From Symsagittifera roscoffensis (taxonomy: Eukaryota; Xenacoelomorpha; Acoela; Convolutidae), in the NCBI RefSeq assembly GCF_963678635.1, contig NC_087066.1, positions 25,685,736-25,749,735 of the forward strand: DNA of 64,000 nucleotides, written 5' to 3'. Of this stretch, positions 44,700 to 54,015 are shown piece after piece (within the stretch, counting starts at the first letter, position 1; each line of letters starts with the position of its first letter). Both the position numbers and the translations under genes were made by a program. The notes under the pieces are model-generated. The model saw nothing but the letters and a program-made list of their open reading frames with translations. It was not told the origin of the DNA and did no database searches.

Positions 44700-46268
44700 A
44701 GGTTAAGCTATTGATTTTAAGAAAGAAAAAGAATCAAGTGATCTCAAATTACACTCAGAAACAACAGTAAATGGGAACCATAACTGTTCGTCTACCACTT
44801 GCAGAGAAAACGGTTTGTGTTTTGCGCGCGTAATTTTGAATTTGAATTAAAGTTCCCGCCAAAATTTGAATTAGATTTGAATTTCCCGCCATAACTGGCA
44901 AACTCAAATTCGATTAGACGAAACAGATAAATTGTTGTTTGAAACGTTAATAATTATTACAAACGATAGAAATTAATCTAAGCCAACCAAGTTTGGGCTA
45001 AGTTTTAAATCCAAAATGATTTTAGAGCCAAGAGAGAGAAGTTTTAATTTTATATTTTATCAATTCAAAATATAAATTGATGAAAATTTCGAAATTGCGA
45101 ATAAAAGTTGAGCATGTCACAACACATGATAGATCCTAAATATCCCAGTTGTCATGGGGACAGAATATCCTATAAAAATTTCAAAATTAGTATCAAAAAC
45201 AGTTGAAATGATGAATAGGTAAAGCAAAAACTGAAAAATGACAGTTTTTTAACTTTCCAGGCGCATTGCTATCAATGATGTCAATCACGGAGCGGTTGCA
45301 CGGTCCATGTCATCATGAATTTGTCTCAATTGTCTTTCGATTTGAAAAAAAAAATCCGAAAAAATCTTTTTCTGTAAAGAGAAATGAGTTTGTTGTTTTA
45401 GGGGGGACTAAGGGGATTAGCGTTTTTCTCGAAGACTATTGAAAAAAACATTTACTCCCACAATCTCATTAGTCGTGCCCCTCAATGCACTTTCATAATA
45501 ACACCACTTGCTCATAATAAAAAATTGCGTCTTCTGGTTGAAAATCGCATTTTTTTGGAAAAATGAAAAAACGATGAGTCATCAATTAAAAAGTTTGATT
45601 TTTATTATTTTTCTCAAATATTTAGCATGATGATGAATACTTGTATTTTTTTCAATATGATCATTTTTGGAGACAACAGTATCAATGATCAAATGGTAAC
45701 TCCAATTTGTAGAAAAAGAAAAAAATTAATGCTTTTTTTTCCTTTTTGTAATTAAAAAATCAAATTTTTAACTAAAAAACATTAAAAAAATAAGTATTTT
45801 TATCAAAAAGTTGGTTTTAAACATCTTTTATACTAATTTTTATTATGTTTAATTTGTATGATAACTATTTGAATAAACATATGACAACATAAGTTTTCAT
45901 CCAAAATTATTTTTTTTACAGTTTTTTTTTGAAGTTAATTATCTTTTTTCAAAAAACAAAATTGATTTTTTTAATCTTGTTTTCTAAAAATTAGCATATA
46001 TATGGATGCCTTTCAGTTTTTTCTCAAGATCACTAATGTAAATAAGAACTTCAATGTTAATATGTTAAATCCTAATTGTGGAAAAAATGAAAATTTTACG
46101 GATTTTTTTTGTTGTTTTTAATTGAAAAAAAATAGTCAATTTATTAAAAATAAATGATTTTTTAAACTTCAATTTTTTAAGGCTTTTGAAATAAATTTTT
46201 AATCAGAACCCAATCGTGTGATAATTAATGAACAAATACAAGATACAAACTCAAACCCAATTTTAAAG
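44700..46268. other. Non-coding AT-rich region upstream of the polymerase gene
   Basis: About 1.57 kb between two leftward genes, without credible frames. It holds TTTTGCGCGCG and two TTCCCGCC sites at 44823-44890 and otherwise long A and T runs. It is the likely polymerase promoter region. Confidence 0.5.
44853..44890 (-). promoter_or_regulatory. Paired E2F-like sites upstream of the polymerase gene
   Basis: TTCCCGCCAAAA at 44853-44864 and TTTCCCGCC at 44882-44890. The second fits the cellular E2F consensus TTTSSCGC exactly and the first matches it but for one T. They lie 165-200 nt upstream of the polymerase ATG on its 5' side. E2F sites driving replication genes are known from adenovirus. 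Here the role is inferred from sequence and position only. Confidence 0.4.
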
Positions 46269-46994
46269 TTAAATTATTATACACAATAAATACAAACAAA
46301 AATCAATAGAACTCAACCTCAGTTTCAAAGTTATATAAGGTCCAAATACTCCTGCGCTTTCTCTAGTGTTGTTAACTTCCTTTTTTTTTGGCGCTAGACA
46401 GAGAGAAGGGGTTAAGTTTTCAATGTGGTTGCTCACAGTAGCCTCAGGGGTACGCTTTGGAGTTGAGCAACCCGGTTCGTCAAGCCATGGTGATACTACA
46501 GGGGAAAGATCAGCTTTCGGGGTAACTACTGATGGTGATTCAATCTGTTCCATTCCCCATAAACGATCAAAAAATTCAATTTCTTCAAAGTATTCTAACT
46601 GGTTTTCACACATCGGAGTAACATCACAATCGTATTTATACAAAAAAATTTTTACTGGTTTTGATAAAGTTGAAATATCAACCTGAAGAGCAAGAGGCTC
46701 GTCAGGATCCGTATATTTACCAGAATTTGTAAGGTAACTCAAAAACTTTATATTCAGTTCTTCGTCTTTCTTTGAAATTTTTAAGGAAAGTTTACTGAAT
46801 AAATGTAAAAAATTTTTGGGAATCATAACGTGATGAGTACAAGTCCACTCATCAGAATTGAAACTTTTTTCTTCGTTAATTATTGCTACAAAATTACCGT
46901 GAACGGTTTCATAAAAAATGGTTCTTTCGTGATTGGAATATCCGGCAATAATATAACAAGGCCTTTTTGAAGAAAAGTTGGAAGAAAATGACAA
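46269..46994 (-). CDS. Unrecognised Maverick protein, 241 residues
   Basis: An open minus-strand frame from an ATG at 46994. The first ~130 residues are mixed alpha/beta in composition (PCYIIAGYSNHERTIFYETV, NIKFLSYLTNSGKY). A Pro/Ser-rich stretch with a basic APKKKE near residue 200 follows, which could be a nuclear signal, then a hydrophobic end (FCLYLLCIII) that may be read-through past a lost exon border. It is transcribed leftward like the polymerase and divergently from the PC4-like gene. I cannot assign a family. A regulatory or replication accessory role would be a guess. Confidence 0.55.
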   Translation of the reverse strand: MSFSSNFSSKRPCYIIAGYSNHERTIFYETVHGNFVAIINEEKSFNSDEWTCTHHVMIPKNFLHLFSKLSLKISKKDEELNIKFLSYLTNSGKYTDPDEPLALQVDISTLSKPVKIFLYKYDCDVTPMCENQLEYFEEIEFFDRLWGMEQIESPSVVTPKADLSPVVSPWLDEPGCSTPKRTPEATVSNHIENLTPSLCLAPKKKEVNNTRESAGVFGPYITLKLRLSSIDFCLYLLCIII

Positions 46995-47447
46995 ACGTAA
47001 CGCGGAGAGAAATGAAACTGAAATGAATTGTGAAAACGCCTCAAGAGATTAAAATAGGGATTGGTTCTTCTAAAATTAGAAATTTCAAGACCTCCTATGT
47101 AGTTTTTAATCAGTTTAATAAGGGAGGGCGTGTAAAATATTTATGTTACCTTGCGTGGTATTCTATGTTAATCTAAATTGCATTCAAACAAATAGCTTGT
47201 ATCAAAAATAAAGTTTAAACATTGTGACCTTTAACACCCATTAAAATTCTTATCAGTTGTACATGCTCAAAATACTTATCCATTTGAACTAAATTGCAAT
47301 CCAATATCTTTGCGATATAAAGTACATGTGTATATAAATTAAAATAGATACAACGCTTTCTTTTGCAGACAAATACAATCAATCGGAACCATTCATTTCT
47401 TTCTATTCAGTTTTGAATCAAGTTACTTTGAAAATTTACTCGTTACA
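46995..47447. promoter_or_regulatory. Divergent promoter region of the Maverick
   Basis: 453 nt between the leftward gene ending upstream at 46994 and the rightward block. A clear TATATAAA is at 47331-47338, about 110 nt before the ATG at 47448. A CTTTCTTTTGCAG at 47356-47368 could be a 5'-UTR splice acceptor. Confidence 0.5.
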
Positions 47448-47819
47448 ATGAATAAAACCAAAACAAGCACCACAGCAAATGCAGAATAAGATTTTGGCGA
47501 TTGCTATTTTGATATTTCGGAAAACAGTAAAAGACTAGTGCGTGCTACATTGAAAACATATGACCAAACTGGAACTTATGTATTCCTGAAAGTTTTCAAA
47601 AAAGCAACTGAAGGCGCTGAATTTGAATGGGTACGAAGACTTTCCTTAAGCAGCGAAGAATTTTCAAAATTACTAAAGTCGGGAAAGTCAATCCGAGCGC
47701 AAACAAGTGAAATTTCTGATACTGTTGAAAACAAAGACAAACCACAATCTAACTGTAAACGAGCCAGGAAATCTCAACTTTCCTCGAACACAAACGATTT
47801 CAAGCAGGACTCGAATTAA
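47448..47819 (+). pseudogene. PC4-like ssDNA-binding protein candidate (one stop)
   Basis: An ATG at 47448 opens a frame interrupted by TAA at 47487-47489 (codon 14), then open to 47819 in the same frame. The core after the stop (FDISENSKRLVRATLKTY, YVFLKVFKK, EFEWVRRLSLSSEEFSKLL) has the strand-strand-strand-helix order and the RRLSLS..EF..LL ending seen in PC4/p15 coactivator domains, which bind single-stranded DNA. A basic tail (CKRARKSQ) follows. As first gene of the rightward block with a TATA box upstream, an early role in replication or transcription is plausible. The family assignment is by eye. Confidence 0.45.
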
Positions 47820-47833
47820 TTCTTCTTTACAAA

Positions 47834-48620
47834 ATGGCAGAAATTATGTTCGAAGTTGTGTTACCTGATTATTTCAAAAAATTTCAACCAAATTTCAAAT
47901 TTGTTATCACTGAAAAAATTCCTAATTTATCTACTTTTAAAAATTATGCTTTTGGAAGCCACTTCAAATCTGAATATTGCCCTTTTTCAGTCGAGAATGA
48001 AAAAAAATTCATTACCATATATTGATTCAAGTAGATTCAGAGGAACAATTAAACCAATTTTTTCCTTCCCAAAAATGTTTCAGTGTTCTTGTATTTTCAC
48101 TTGCTTCAAATACTTAGTTTCTCCTGCTAAAAATGTCAAAGGAAACGGTGAGTTATTTGACAAGCTTAAACTAGCTCTCACTTATTCAGCACAACCTGTT
48201 GCAGCCAATCTCAATTTGTTAGATTTCACTGCAATCAAAAAACGATTACCCAATTTATTGCTTTCTGCAACATCATCTAACAAACAAACTTCACCAAATC
48301 AAAACGTTTGCAAGAAATCTCCGGCCGTTGGGGGACAGAAACGAATTGATAATACAGTTACGCCTGCTGCATCGTCGACGTCAAACAAATCCGTAAGACT
48401 TTCGACTTCAGTTTCAAAGAAACATACAGAAAGCAGACATTTTCAAACAGATGAGATGAATACAGAAACTTTGAAAAGATTTGAAAGTTTAATTAATGGA
48501 CCCCATTCTGCCGCTTTTTGCAAAATAATGGATATTTTGACAAGTGGATATGGAAAACTTGATGTAGATACTGATGTGCTATTTGTGAAATTTATTGTTG
48601 AAGAGAAAGTTAAGTTTTAA
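47834..48620 (+). pseudogene. Unrecognised Maverick protein (one frameshift)
   Basis: Start ATG at 47834, 14 nt after the previous gene. The first frame runs to 48025. A shift at the A8 run near 48002-48009 moves it to the frame that ends at 48620, giving ~260 residues in total. The middle has Cys and aromatic residues (FQCSCIFTCFKYL); a Ser/Thr/Lys-rich linker follows, then a compact C-terminal part (FESLINGPHSAAFCKIMDIL). No known motif. The homopolymer position makes simple slippage the likely cause of the shift. Confidence 0.5.
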
Positions 48621-48667
48621 TTGATACTTTTCATTATTCCCTTTTTATTATATTGCGTTCAGTAAAC

Positions 48668-49075
48668 ATGATTTCAACTTTCGATTTAAAACTCATTCAT
48701 GAAATTTTTATAGACTTAAAATCACAATATCCAGACAAATCAGTCAGATTTCAGTATTTTTTAGCCACTTGTTTGTATTTGGATGCTGATATTAATTTGG
48801 ATTTTGTTTTGAAAAACAGACCATATGGTGGTTTAATTGGAATAGACAATTCGTCGCTCGACATACACTTGAAACATTTCAAATTTCTTAGAATACATGC
48901 TATATTGCATGACGCAGCGGGATATTTGCAAGAAAAAAATCATACCGGTCCTGGGTACACATATGTTTTGCCTTGTCCAATAAAAAACTGTTACCTGGGT
49001 CACGTGACAGGTATTGCGTTTTGCTTATTTCTTAAAGCATTCAAACCAAAGTTATTTCGTTTGTTGGAATGTTGA
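48668..49075 (+). CDS. Unrecognised Maverick protein, 135 residues
   Basis: Open from an ATG at 48668 to TGA at 49073-49075. The sequence is dense in conserved-looking hydrophobic and Cys/His/Gly positions (FLATCLYLDADINLDFVL, HAILHDAAGYL, LPCPIKNCYLGHVTGIAF). The next gene starts 9 nt later in the same frame, so the two could once have been one reading frame split by a TGA, but an ATG is well placed for a separate start. No family recognised. Confidence 0.5.
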   Translation: MISTFDLKLIHEIFIDLKSQYPDKSVRFQYFLATCLYLDADINLDFVLKNRPYGGLIGIDNSSLDIHLKHFKFLRIHAILHDAAGYLQEKNHTGPGYTYVLPCPIKNCYLGHVTGIAFCLFLKAFKPKLFRLLEC

Positions 49076-49084
49076 GTGAAAGTC

Positions 49085-49951
49085 ATGTTAACCCAAAGAA
49101 AGAAAACTACAAAATTGTTTTTCAACCATCTCATTATTTTAGATATTGAGGGATTTAAATGTGGCAAGAAACCTTTGATCATAAAGGAACTTTCCGTTTG
49201 CTCTGCTAATACAATTGATACAATTCATTTTCTGCCACCAATCCAATTCAACAATTTATCAAAAGAAGAGAAAAAAGCGTACAATTGGGTATCTAAATTT
49301 CTACACCGGCTTCGTTGGGATGAAGGTGAATACTCTTACTCATACTTGGATCAAATTTTAGACAGCATTCGTTTGAGGAACCCAAATTCCCATTTTTTTG
49401 CTAAAGGTACACAAAAATCTGTTTTATTAGCTGAATACTTGAAATTACCCGTGACAAATTTGGAAGATTTTGGCTGCCCAAAGATTGAACAGTTATTGGG
49501 TCAAGAAAAACATATTTGCAAACGACATTCTCATTTACTTCCCTCACATCAATTATTAAAGCATTGTACCCGTAGAAAATCCAAAGTTTTTTCGATTGGT
49601 TACAAAATGAACTGTCCAATGATGCAAACAACCTTATCTCCAAATTTGTTGGTTTACGCTTCAATGACTAATCAGAGTCCTGAAAACAATTTAACACCAA
49701 GAATTAAAGTTACTCTTACGCGGACAGGCATATTAGATTGTCGAAGAAAACCTCTCCTGCAAAAACTCGAACAAATTACACTGAACAATATCGAAATCGA
49801 CAATTTACGGAAATTTTTTACAGTTCTTGACTACTTTCACCTGTACAATGTCCAGACTCCAGGAATTTCGCCAGTCAATTCCGTTGTTCAATCTCAACCT
49901 GGAAGGGCTGCAACCTCAGCTGGGAGAGAGAAGACAAATCCATTTGCATGA
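49085..49951 (+). CDS. DEDD-type 3'-5' exonuclease-like protein (RNase H fold) candidate
   Basis: 288 residues from an ATG at 49085. LIILDIEGF near residue 22 looks like exonuclease motif I (D-x-E). A middle region (PNSHFFAKGTQKSVLLAEYL) looks like motif II, and HICKRHSHLLPSHQLLKHC carries a Cys-His...His...Cys set like motif III of proteins of this type found in animal transposons. The frame is intact. A nuclease of this kind could proofread or process ends alongside the element's own polymerase. The assignment rests on motif spacing by eye. Its last ~100 nt overlap the start of the next small gene in another frame. Confidence 0.45.
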   Translation: MLTQRKKTTKLFFNHLIILDIEGFKCGKKPLIIKELSVCSANTIDTIHFLPPIQFNNLSKEEKKAYNWVSKFLHRLRWDEGEYSYSYLDQILDSIRLRNPNSHFFAKGTQKSVLLAEYLKLPVTNLEDFGCPKIEQLLGQEKHICKRHSHLLPSHQLLKHCTRRKSKVFSIGYKMNCPMMQTTLSPNLLVYASMTNQSPENNLTPRIKVTLTRTGILDCRRKPLLQKLEQITLNNIEIDNLRKFFTVLDYFHLYNVQTPGISPVNSVVQSQPGRAATSAGREKTNPFA

Positions 49952-50147
49952 CCATCAGCTTCCAGCTGAACTGAAAGAATTAGTCAAAACTGATAACGTT
50001 GAGGAAATACATTTAGTTCAAGCCACTATCAGAGTTGCTGCTCATTTTGTTGTAAAGTTCAAATCTAATTGTAACCATGACAAATTCACAAAATATGAGT
50101 TTTTCTTCATTGAACGAGGAGTTGATTTGCCTGTTGAACCGAAATGA
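49848..50147 (+). CDS. Small Maverick protein A (paralogue of the next gene)
   Basis: About 99 residues from ATG 49848, overlapping the exonuclease gene end. The core LPAELKELVKTDNVEEIHLV with AAHFVVKFKSN aligns with the core of the following gene (LPKELLDEISTGNVKKIVRI, IARFIMKYKPN), so the two look like tandem duplicates. Function unknown. A poly(A) signal follows at 50183-50188. Confidence 0.5.
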   Translation: MSRLQEFRQSIPLFNLNLEGLQPQLGERRQIHLHDHQLPAELKELVKTDNVEEIHLVQATIRVAAHFVVKFKSNCNHDKFTKYEFFFIERGVDLPVEPK

Positions 50148-50182
50148 CGAATCACATACATATACCAAGTTTTGTGAATCAT

Positions 50183-50188
50183 AATAAA
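50183..50188 (+). terminator. Poly(A) signal after the early rightward genes
   Basis: AATAAA 36 nt beyond the stop at 50147. It may separate an upstream transcription unit (PC4-like to small protein A) from the structural genes. Confidence 0.45.
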
Positions 50189-50250
50189 TATATTTATTGA
50201 TTGTCTTCATTTTCTTTTGATCTTGTGTGATTACTAGTTGCTAACATGTC

Positions 50251-50541
50251 GTGTTTGAAAATTCAAAATTTCAAAAAATCTTTTTGCCAAAAGAAAACAC
50301 ACAAAATGTGAGTTTAACAGGTGAGAATTTACCAAAAGAGTTATTAGACGAAATCAGTACCGGAAACGTAAAAAAAATTGTTCGGATACTTCTGACAGAC
50401 AAAAACATAGCAAGATTTATAATGAAATACAAACCAAACGGCAATAGAACAGAGAGAAAAAAAGGCGATTGGTATGCAGTTGTAACTATCAACCTTGATA
50501 CAAATAAGCAAAAAAAGTCTTCCAGTAAACATGGAAATTGA
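50251..50541 (+). CDS. Small Maverick protein B (paralogue of the previous gene)
   Basis: 96 residues. The frame starts at a GTG codon. An ATG five nucleotides upstream (50246) is in another frame, so the start may be shifted by an indel. The core NLPKELLDEISTGNVKKIVR matches the preceding gene. A basic tail (KQKKSSSKHGN) runs into the start of the next gene (ATG 50531), giving an 11-nt overlap. Confidence 0.5.
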   Translation: MFENSKFQKIFLPKENTQNVSLTGENLPKELLDEISTGNVKKIVRILLTDKNIARFIMKYKPNGNRTERKKGDWYAVVTINLDTNKQKKSSSKHGN

Positions 50542-50821
50542 AGAAACCACCACTGTTGGGAACAATGATTGCGACTTTGTAGACATTGGTGGTGCCAAAC
50601 AGTCTTTATCTCACGAAAACAGATCTTGGAAATTTTGTAATTCTGTTTCTCTTCCGTCTGCAGAAGTTGTCTTTTTCACACAAGTCTGTTTCATTTTCAT
50701 TTTGCTCTCTTTATCTATTTCAAAATTGTCTTTTTACAATCTTAGTTGTGACGAGACTGCCATTTGGCTTTCAATACTATCCAGTACAGTTGGTTACATG
50801 TTACCCAATCCCAAGTTATAA
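50531..50821 (+). CDS. Small two-helix membrane protein of the Maverick
   Basis: 96 residues from ATG 50531. A polar N-terminal third is followed by LPSAEVVFFTQVCFIFILL (first membrane helix) and a second hydrophobic stretch ending in LSSTVGYMLPNPKL. The E-V-V-F-F-Q pattern with a GY-LPNP ending is, from memory, a recurring small protein in Maverick-like elements of invertebrates, located next to the ATPase. The frame is intact and the stop abuts the ATPase start by 2 nt, suggesting cotranscription. A role in membrane association or egress is speculation. Confidence 0.55.
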   Translation: MEIEETTTVGNNDCDFVDIGGAKQSLSHENRSWKFCNSVSLPSAEVVFFTQVCFIFILLSLSISKLSFYNLSCDETAIWLSILSSTVGYMLPNPKL

Positions 50822-50823
50822 TA

Positions 50824-51509
50824 ATGAATAAGATCATTTCCACAAAAGATCGTCTGTTTATGTCCGTTTCAGAACCCTCGGGATCTGGCAAAACTGATTT
50901 AATTTTTCAAATGTTTCTCAAAGGTACATTCTATCCATCATATAACAAGATATTTTATTTTCACGATCAACCCAAATACCGTTCCTTTGTTTCTCACAAC
51001 AAATTTGATATTGAATTTATAAAATTTTCCAGCTTTGAAATTGTTAATAACTTACGGGATTGTATGATTGTCTTTGATGATACCTGTGAAGAAATTTTTA
51101 TTGAAAAAGATTTTGTTAAATTAGCTACAGCAGGCCGACATAAAAATGTTCATGTTATTTATGTCAAGCACAATTTATTTCAGCAAAGTAAGCAATCACG
51201 TACAATAGATTTGAATACAATTCACTTAATTTTGTTCAAATCACCTCGAGACATTCAACAAATTGATTATTTAGGCAGGCAGTTGAATAATGCAAAATTC
51301 CTCCGTCATGCGTATCAGTTGGCAACGAAGAAGATTTCGGTCATCTGTTGATAGACTTGGATCCCAAAACTTCAGAATGTCTTCGTTATTCGTCAAACAT
51401 AGTTCCACCATCACCAACCATTTTCTATTTACCATCCTCAAAAGCAGTTATCACATCTCTTGAAAATGAAAGAGAAAGAATTATGTATATTGAAGCAAAT
51501 GCTCAATAG
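50824..51509 (+). pseudogene. FtsK/HerA-type genome packaging ATPase (one frameshift)
   Basis: ATG at 50824. The Walker A region reads EPSGSGKTD near residue 19: the Lys-Thr are kept, but the first Gly of the loop is replaced by Glu. Walker B is CMIVFDDTCEE. The AGRHKNVHVIYVKHNLFQQ region is typical of viral A32-like packaging ATPases of Mavericks. The first frame ends at 51351. A shift near 51328 moves to the frame with HLLIDLDPKTS and ends at TAG 51507-51509. The protein would pump DNA into the capsid. Confidence 0.8.
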
Positions 51510-51756
51510 TCGCCATTGTAGATCAATTTTGACAGGAGCTGATTCAAATTTTATTAGATTTCTTTGCGATTGTTTTGTGAATGTTTTTCTGGGACATGTT
51601 CCAGCTAACAAAAGTTTCATCGAGAGTAAGAAAGTACCATTTGGAAAATTTGTTGACCCTAAGTTTAGTATCCGAGAAAAACGAAAAGTTTTGGCAAACA
51701 ATATTTCACTGGTTAAATCAATCGGAGATTCGTGTTACATTTACCTGAAAAACTAG
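51466..51756 (+). CDS. Conserved small basic Maverick protein
   Basis: 96 residues from ATG 51466, overlapping the ATPase end. The pattern ILTGADSNFIRFLCDCFVNV followed by GHVP and a Lys/Arg-rich C-terminal half (IREKRKVLANN) matches a short protein that I recall in many Maverick elements between the ATPase and minor structural genes. Function not established; a DNA-binding or assembly role is possible. The frame is intact. Confidence 0.55.
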   Translation: MKEKELCILKQMLNSRHCRSILTGADSNFIRFLCDCFVNVFLGHVPANKSFIESKKVPFGKFVDPKFSIREKRKVLANNISLVKSIGDSCYIYLKN

Positions 51757-51766
51757 AACCTCAGGC

Positions 51767-52546
51767 ATGTATGCTAAAGAATTCATCCTCATTCCTCGAA
51801 AAACATATGCTCCAGATGAAAAAACTGCACCACATTCTCAAATCCTTCATAATCCATTAATTAACGACAAATCATCTCAACTCAATTACAAACAACGATT
51901 TCGAGAACGAAATATCAGCCGTGACTCTCCACCACCATTAAACCCAACATCTCCTATTCCTTTAACCCCTAATAATGTAGAACCAAATCTTCGAAAAAGA
52001 AATTTATCTGCACTTACTAATTTCAGTGATGATGGTGATGATGAAGCAGAAAAAAATTTTGAATCATACAATTCACTGCAGCAGACAAGCTCAAAGAGAA
52101 CAGAAAAAAACGATGAAAAAAGTAATGAAAAAACCGCTGAAGTGTTTCGAAAGGTTATGGAATCCATTCAAGAGCTATTGGAAGCTAATAAATTGGAAAG
52201 GGCAAACATCGTGCTAAAGCAGTTGTTCAAAGTTGAATCCTTGACTTTAGACGTTGACGGATATGTTTTCATTCAAGGAAAACCAACACTCGTTAAAATT
52301 GAATCTTTTTTGTACGATACACAGCAAAACACAAAAAAACTTGAGGGTGTTTTTTATCCACAAATTTTGAAAGAACTGAATCTTGATCCTAGCTTAGTCT
52401 CCAACACTTATGCCAAACAGATTCTCCGCTCGCTTAAGAGCGAAGCAGCTAAGCCCTCAACTTCTTCCTCCTTCGTCTCCGACGACAACCCGACAACTGA
52501 GTACTCGAAGAGATCAAAACCCTCCTCTTCGAAGACTAAGACATGA
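51767..52546 (+). CDS. Conserved Maverick virion-type protein of unknown function
   Basis: 259 residues from ATG 51767, 10 nt after the previous stop. It begins MYAKEFILIPRKTY, has a Pro/Ser-rich linker and an acidic DDGDDEAEKN run, then a helical part and a compact end (LTLDVDGYVFIQGKP, VKIESFLYD), the layout of the gene that commonly follows the small basic protein in Mavericks. The last ~40 residues (SSSFVSDDNPTTEY and basic SKTKT) abut the integrase remnant, so the C-terminus may include fused sequence. Confidence 0.5.
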   Translation: MYAKEFILIPRKTYAPDEKTAPHSQILHNPLINDKSSQLNYKQRFRERNISRDSPPPLNPTSPIPLTPNNVEPNLRKRNLSALTNFSDDGDDEAEKNFESYNSLQQTSSKRTEKNDEKSNEKTAEVFRKVMESIQELLEANKLERANIVLKQLFKVESLTLDVDGYVFIQGKPTLVKIESFLYDTQQNTKKLEGVFYPQILKELNLDPSLVSNTYAKQILRSLKSEAAKPSTSSSFVSDDNPTTEYSKRSKPSSSKTKT

Positions 52547-52549
52547 CTA

Positions 52550-53151
52550 AATGCTAAGGAAACAACCGAAGCTTTCAAAAAAATGATCAAAACAAAACAA
52601 CCAAAAAAAGTTTGGGTTGAGTTTAAAGGAGAGTTCGAAAAGTTATGTACTAAACGAGAAATTATCAAATACAATACTCACAGTGAAAAAAATCAGCGTT
52701 TGCCGAAAGAAACATTCGATCGCTGAAAAGTATTATGTACAAATACTTGGAGTTTGAATGGACTTACAGTTATATTGAAAAATTACAAAGTTTTGTTCAA
52801 ACGATTAACTCACGCGTTAATAGAGTAATAAAATTGGCTCCAAACAAGGTCAAAAGAAAACTTGTACCTGCTTTAGTTTCATTAATTGCAAACAGTTCAT
52901 CAAAGTTGGTACAGAAACCAAAGTTTTATGTTGGTGACTATGTGCGAATAGCGAAGACTGACTTGCCTTTTAGAAAAGGTTACAAGCAGATTTTTACAGA
53001 CGAAGTTTTTGAAATAGTTGCCATTCCTACTGTAAACCCTCCAACATACAGTCTCATTGATGCGGAAAAGGAAGAAATCAGCGGAAAATTTTATGAAAAA
53101 GAACTTAGTTTAATTGGAAACAAAGCTGATTATAACGAAAATGGGCAGTGA
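52550..53151 (+). pseudogene. Retroviral-type integrase, C-terminal half only (one frameshift)
   Basis: It starts directly after the previous stop with ETTEAFKKMIKTKQPKKVW. The zinc-binding domain and the first catalytic Asp are missing. The second Asp position reads VWVEFKGEF where VWVDxGxEF is expected. A shift at about 52695-52702 leads to FAERNIRSLKSIMYKYLE, which keeps the catalytic Glu (52705-52707). A C-terminal KPKFYVGDYVRIAK, TDEVFEIV and NPPTYSLIDAE domain follows, intact to TGA 53151. It would insert the element and make the 6-bp duplication. This copy cannot do so. Confidence 0.8.
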
Positions 53152-54009
53152 TGAGTTTACTGTACATTTGATTTCAACAGCATCAATGGATTATTTCCCA
53201 GACAACACTTTGGCCAGTTTTAGAAATTTTTGTAAAGAAGAAATAGCTTTAGACGGAGATTGGAGAGTTGCTCTCTCAGAAATAATTTTCCCCACAAAAT
53301 TAAACAATGTTACTGATGAGGAATTTACGTACTTCAGAGCATCCGAAGTAGTAGCCAGTAAATCCAACGCTGGCAATCGGAATACAATTTCCAGACCCTC
53401 CTATGGCGAAAAAGTTTTTATCAAATCAGGAGAGTAAACTTTTATAGAACAATTGAGTAATGAGATAAAAACAAACTCAAAGACAAAATTCATTTTGATG
53501 CGAGTCCTCAAGAAATCACGAATAGCACGAGCATTTGGATGAACGCAAGTGAAGGAATCTCATTCCCAAGTCCCCAAATACCTAGTCTGTTAGGCTACAA
53601 TGCAAAGCTTGATGAGAACGGTGAATATCACATTGGTTACAAAATGATACCCTCCTTCGATGAGTCTTATGAGGGAAACGAACTGTACGAATCTCATTTC
53701 CCATATGACTTATCAAGTGGGACAAGTCTAATTTTTGTCTATATTGACATTATTCAATACCAAACTGTTGGTGATGCAAAGGCCCCATTGTTACGCGTCA
53801 TTGATTCAAATAGACGCATCAAAAACGGTATTGCCTGCAGCATTGAACCTAATCATCGAAAAAACTTCACTAATTTAGACTACAAAAAATTATTCACTTC
53901 ATCTGTACAATCAATATCGGTACAGTTGCGCACAGAAACTGGAAGACTAGTGCCTTTTGCAGGAACTGGTAAAATTGTGTTGACTCTAAAATTCAAGCGC
54001 TTTGATTGA
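53141..54009 (+). pseudogene. Minor capsid (penton-type) protein (one stop, one frameshift)
   Basis: ATG at 53141 overlaps the integrase end. The N-terminal FTVHLISTASMDYFPDNTLASF and GDWRVALSEIIFPTKLNNV are typical of Maverick minor capsid proteins (single jelly-roll, pentameric vertices). TAA at 53435-53437 is followed in frame by ~35 more codons. A shift near 53485-53500 leads into the frame from 53539 (open to 54009), ending GTGKIVLTLKFKRF as in relatives. Total length is about 289 codons. Confidence 0.8.
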
Positions 54010-54015
54010 AAACCA

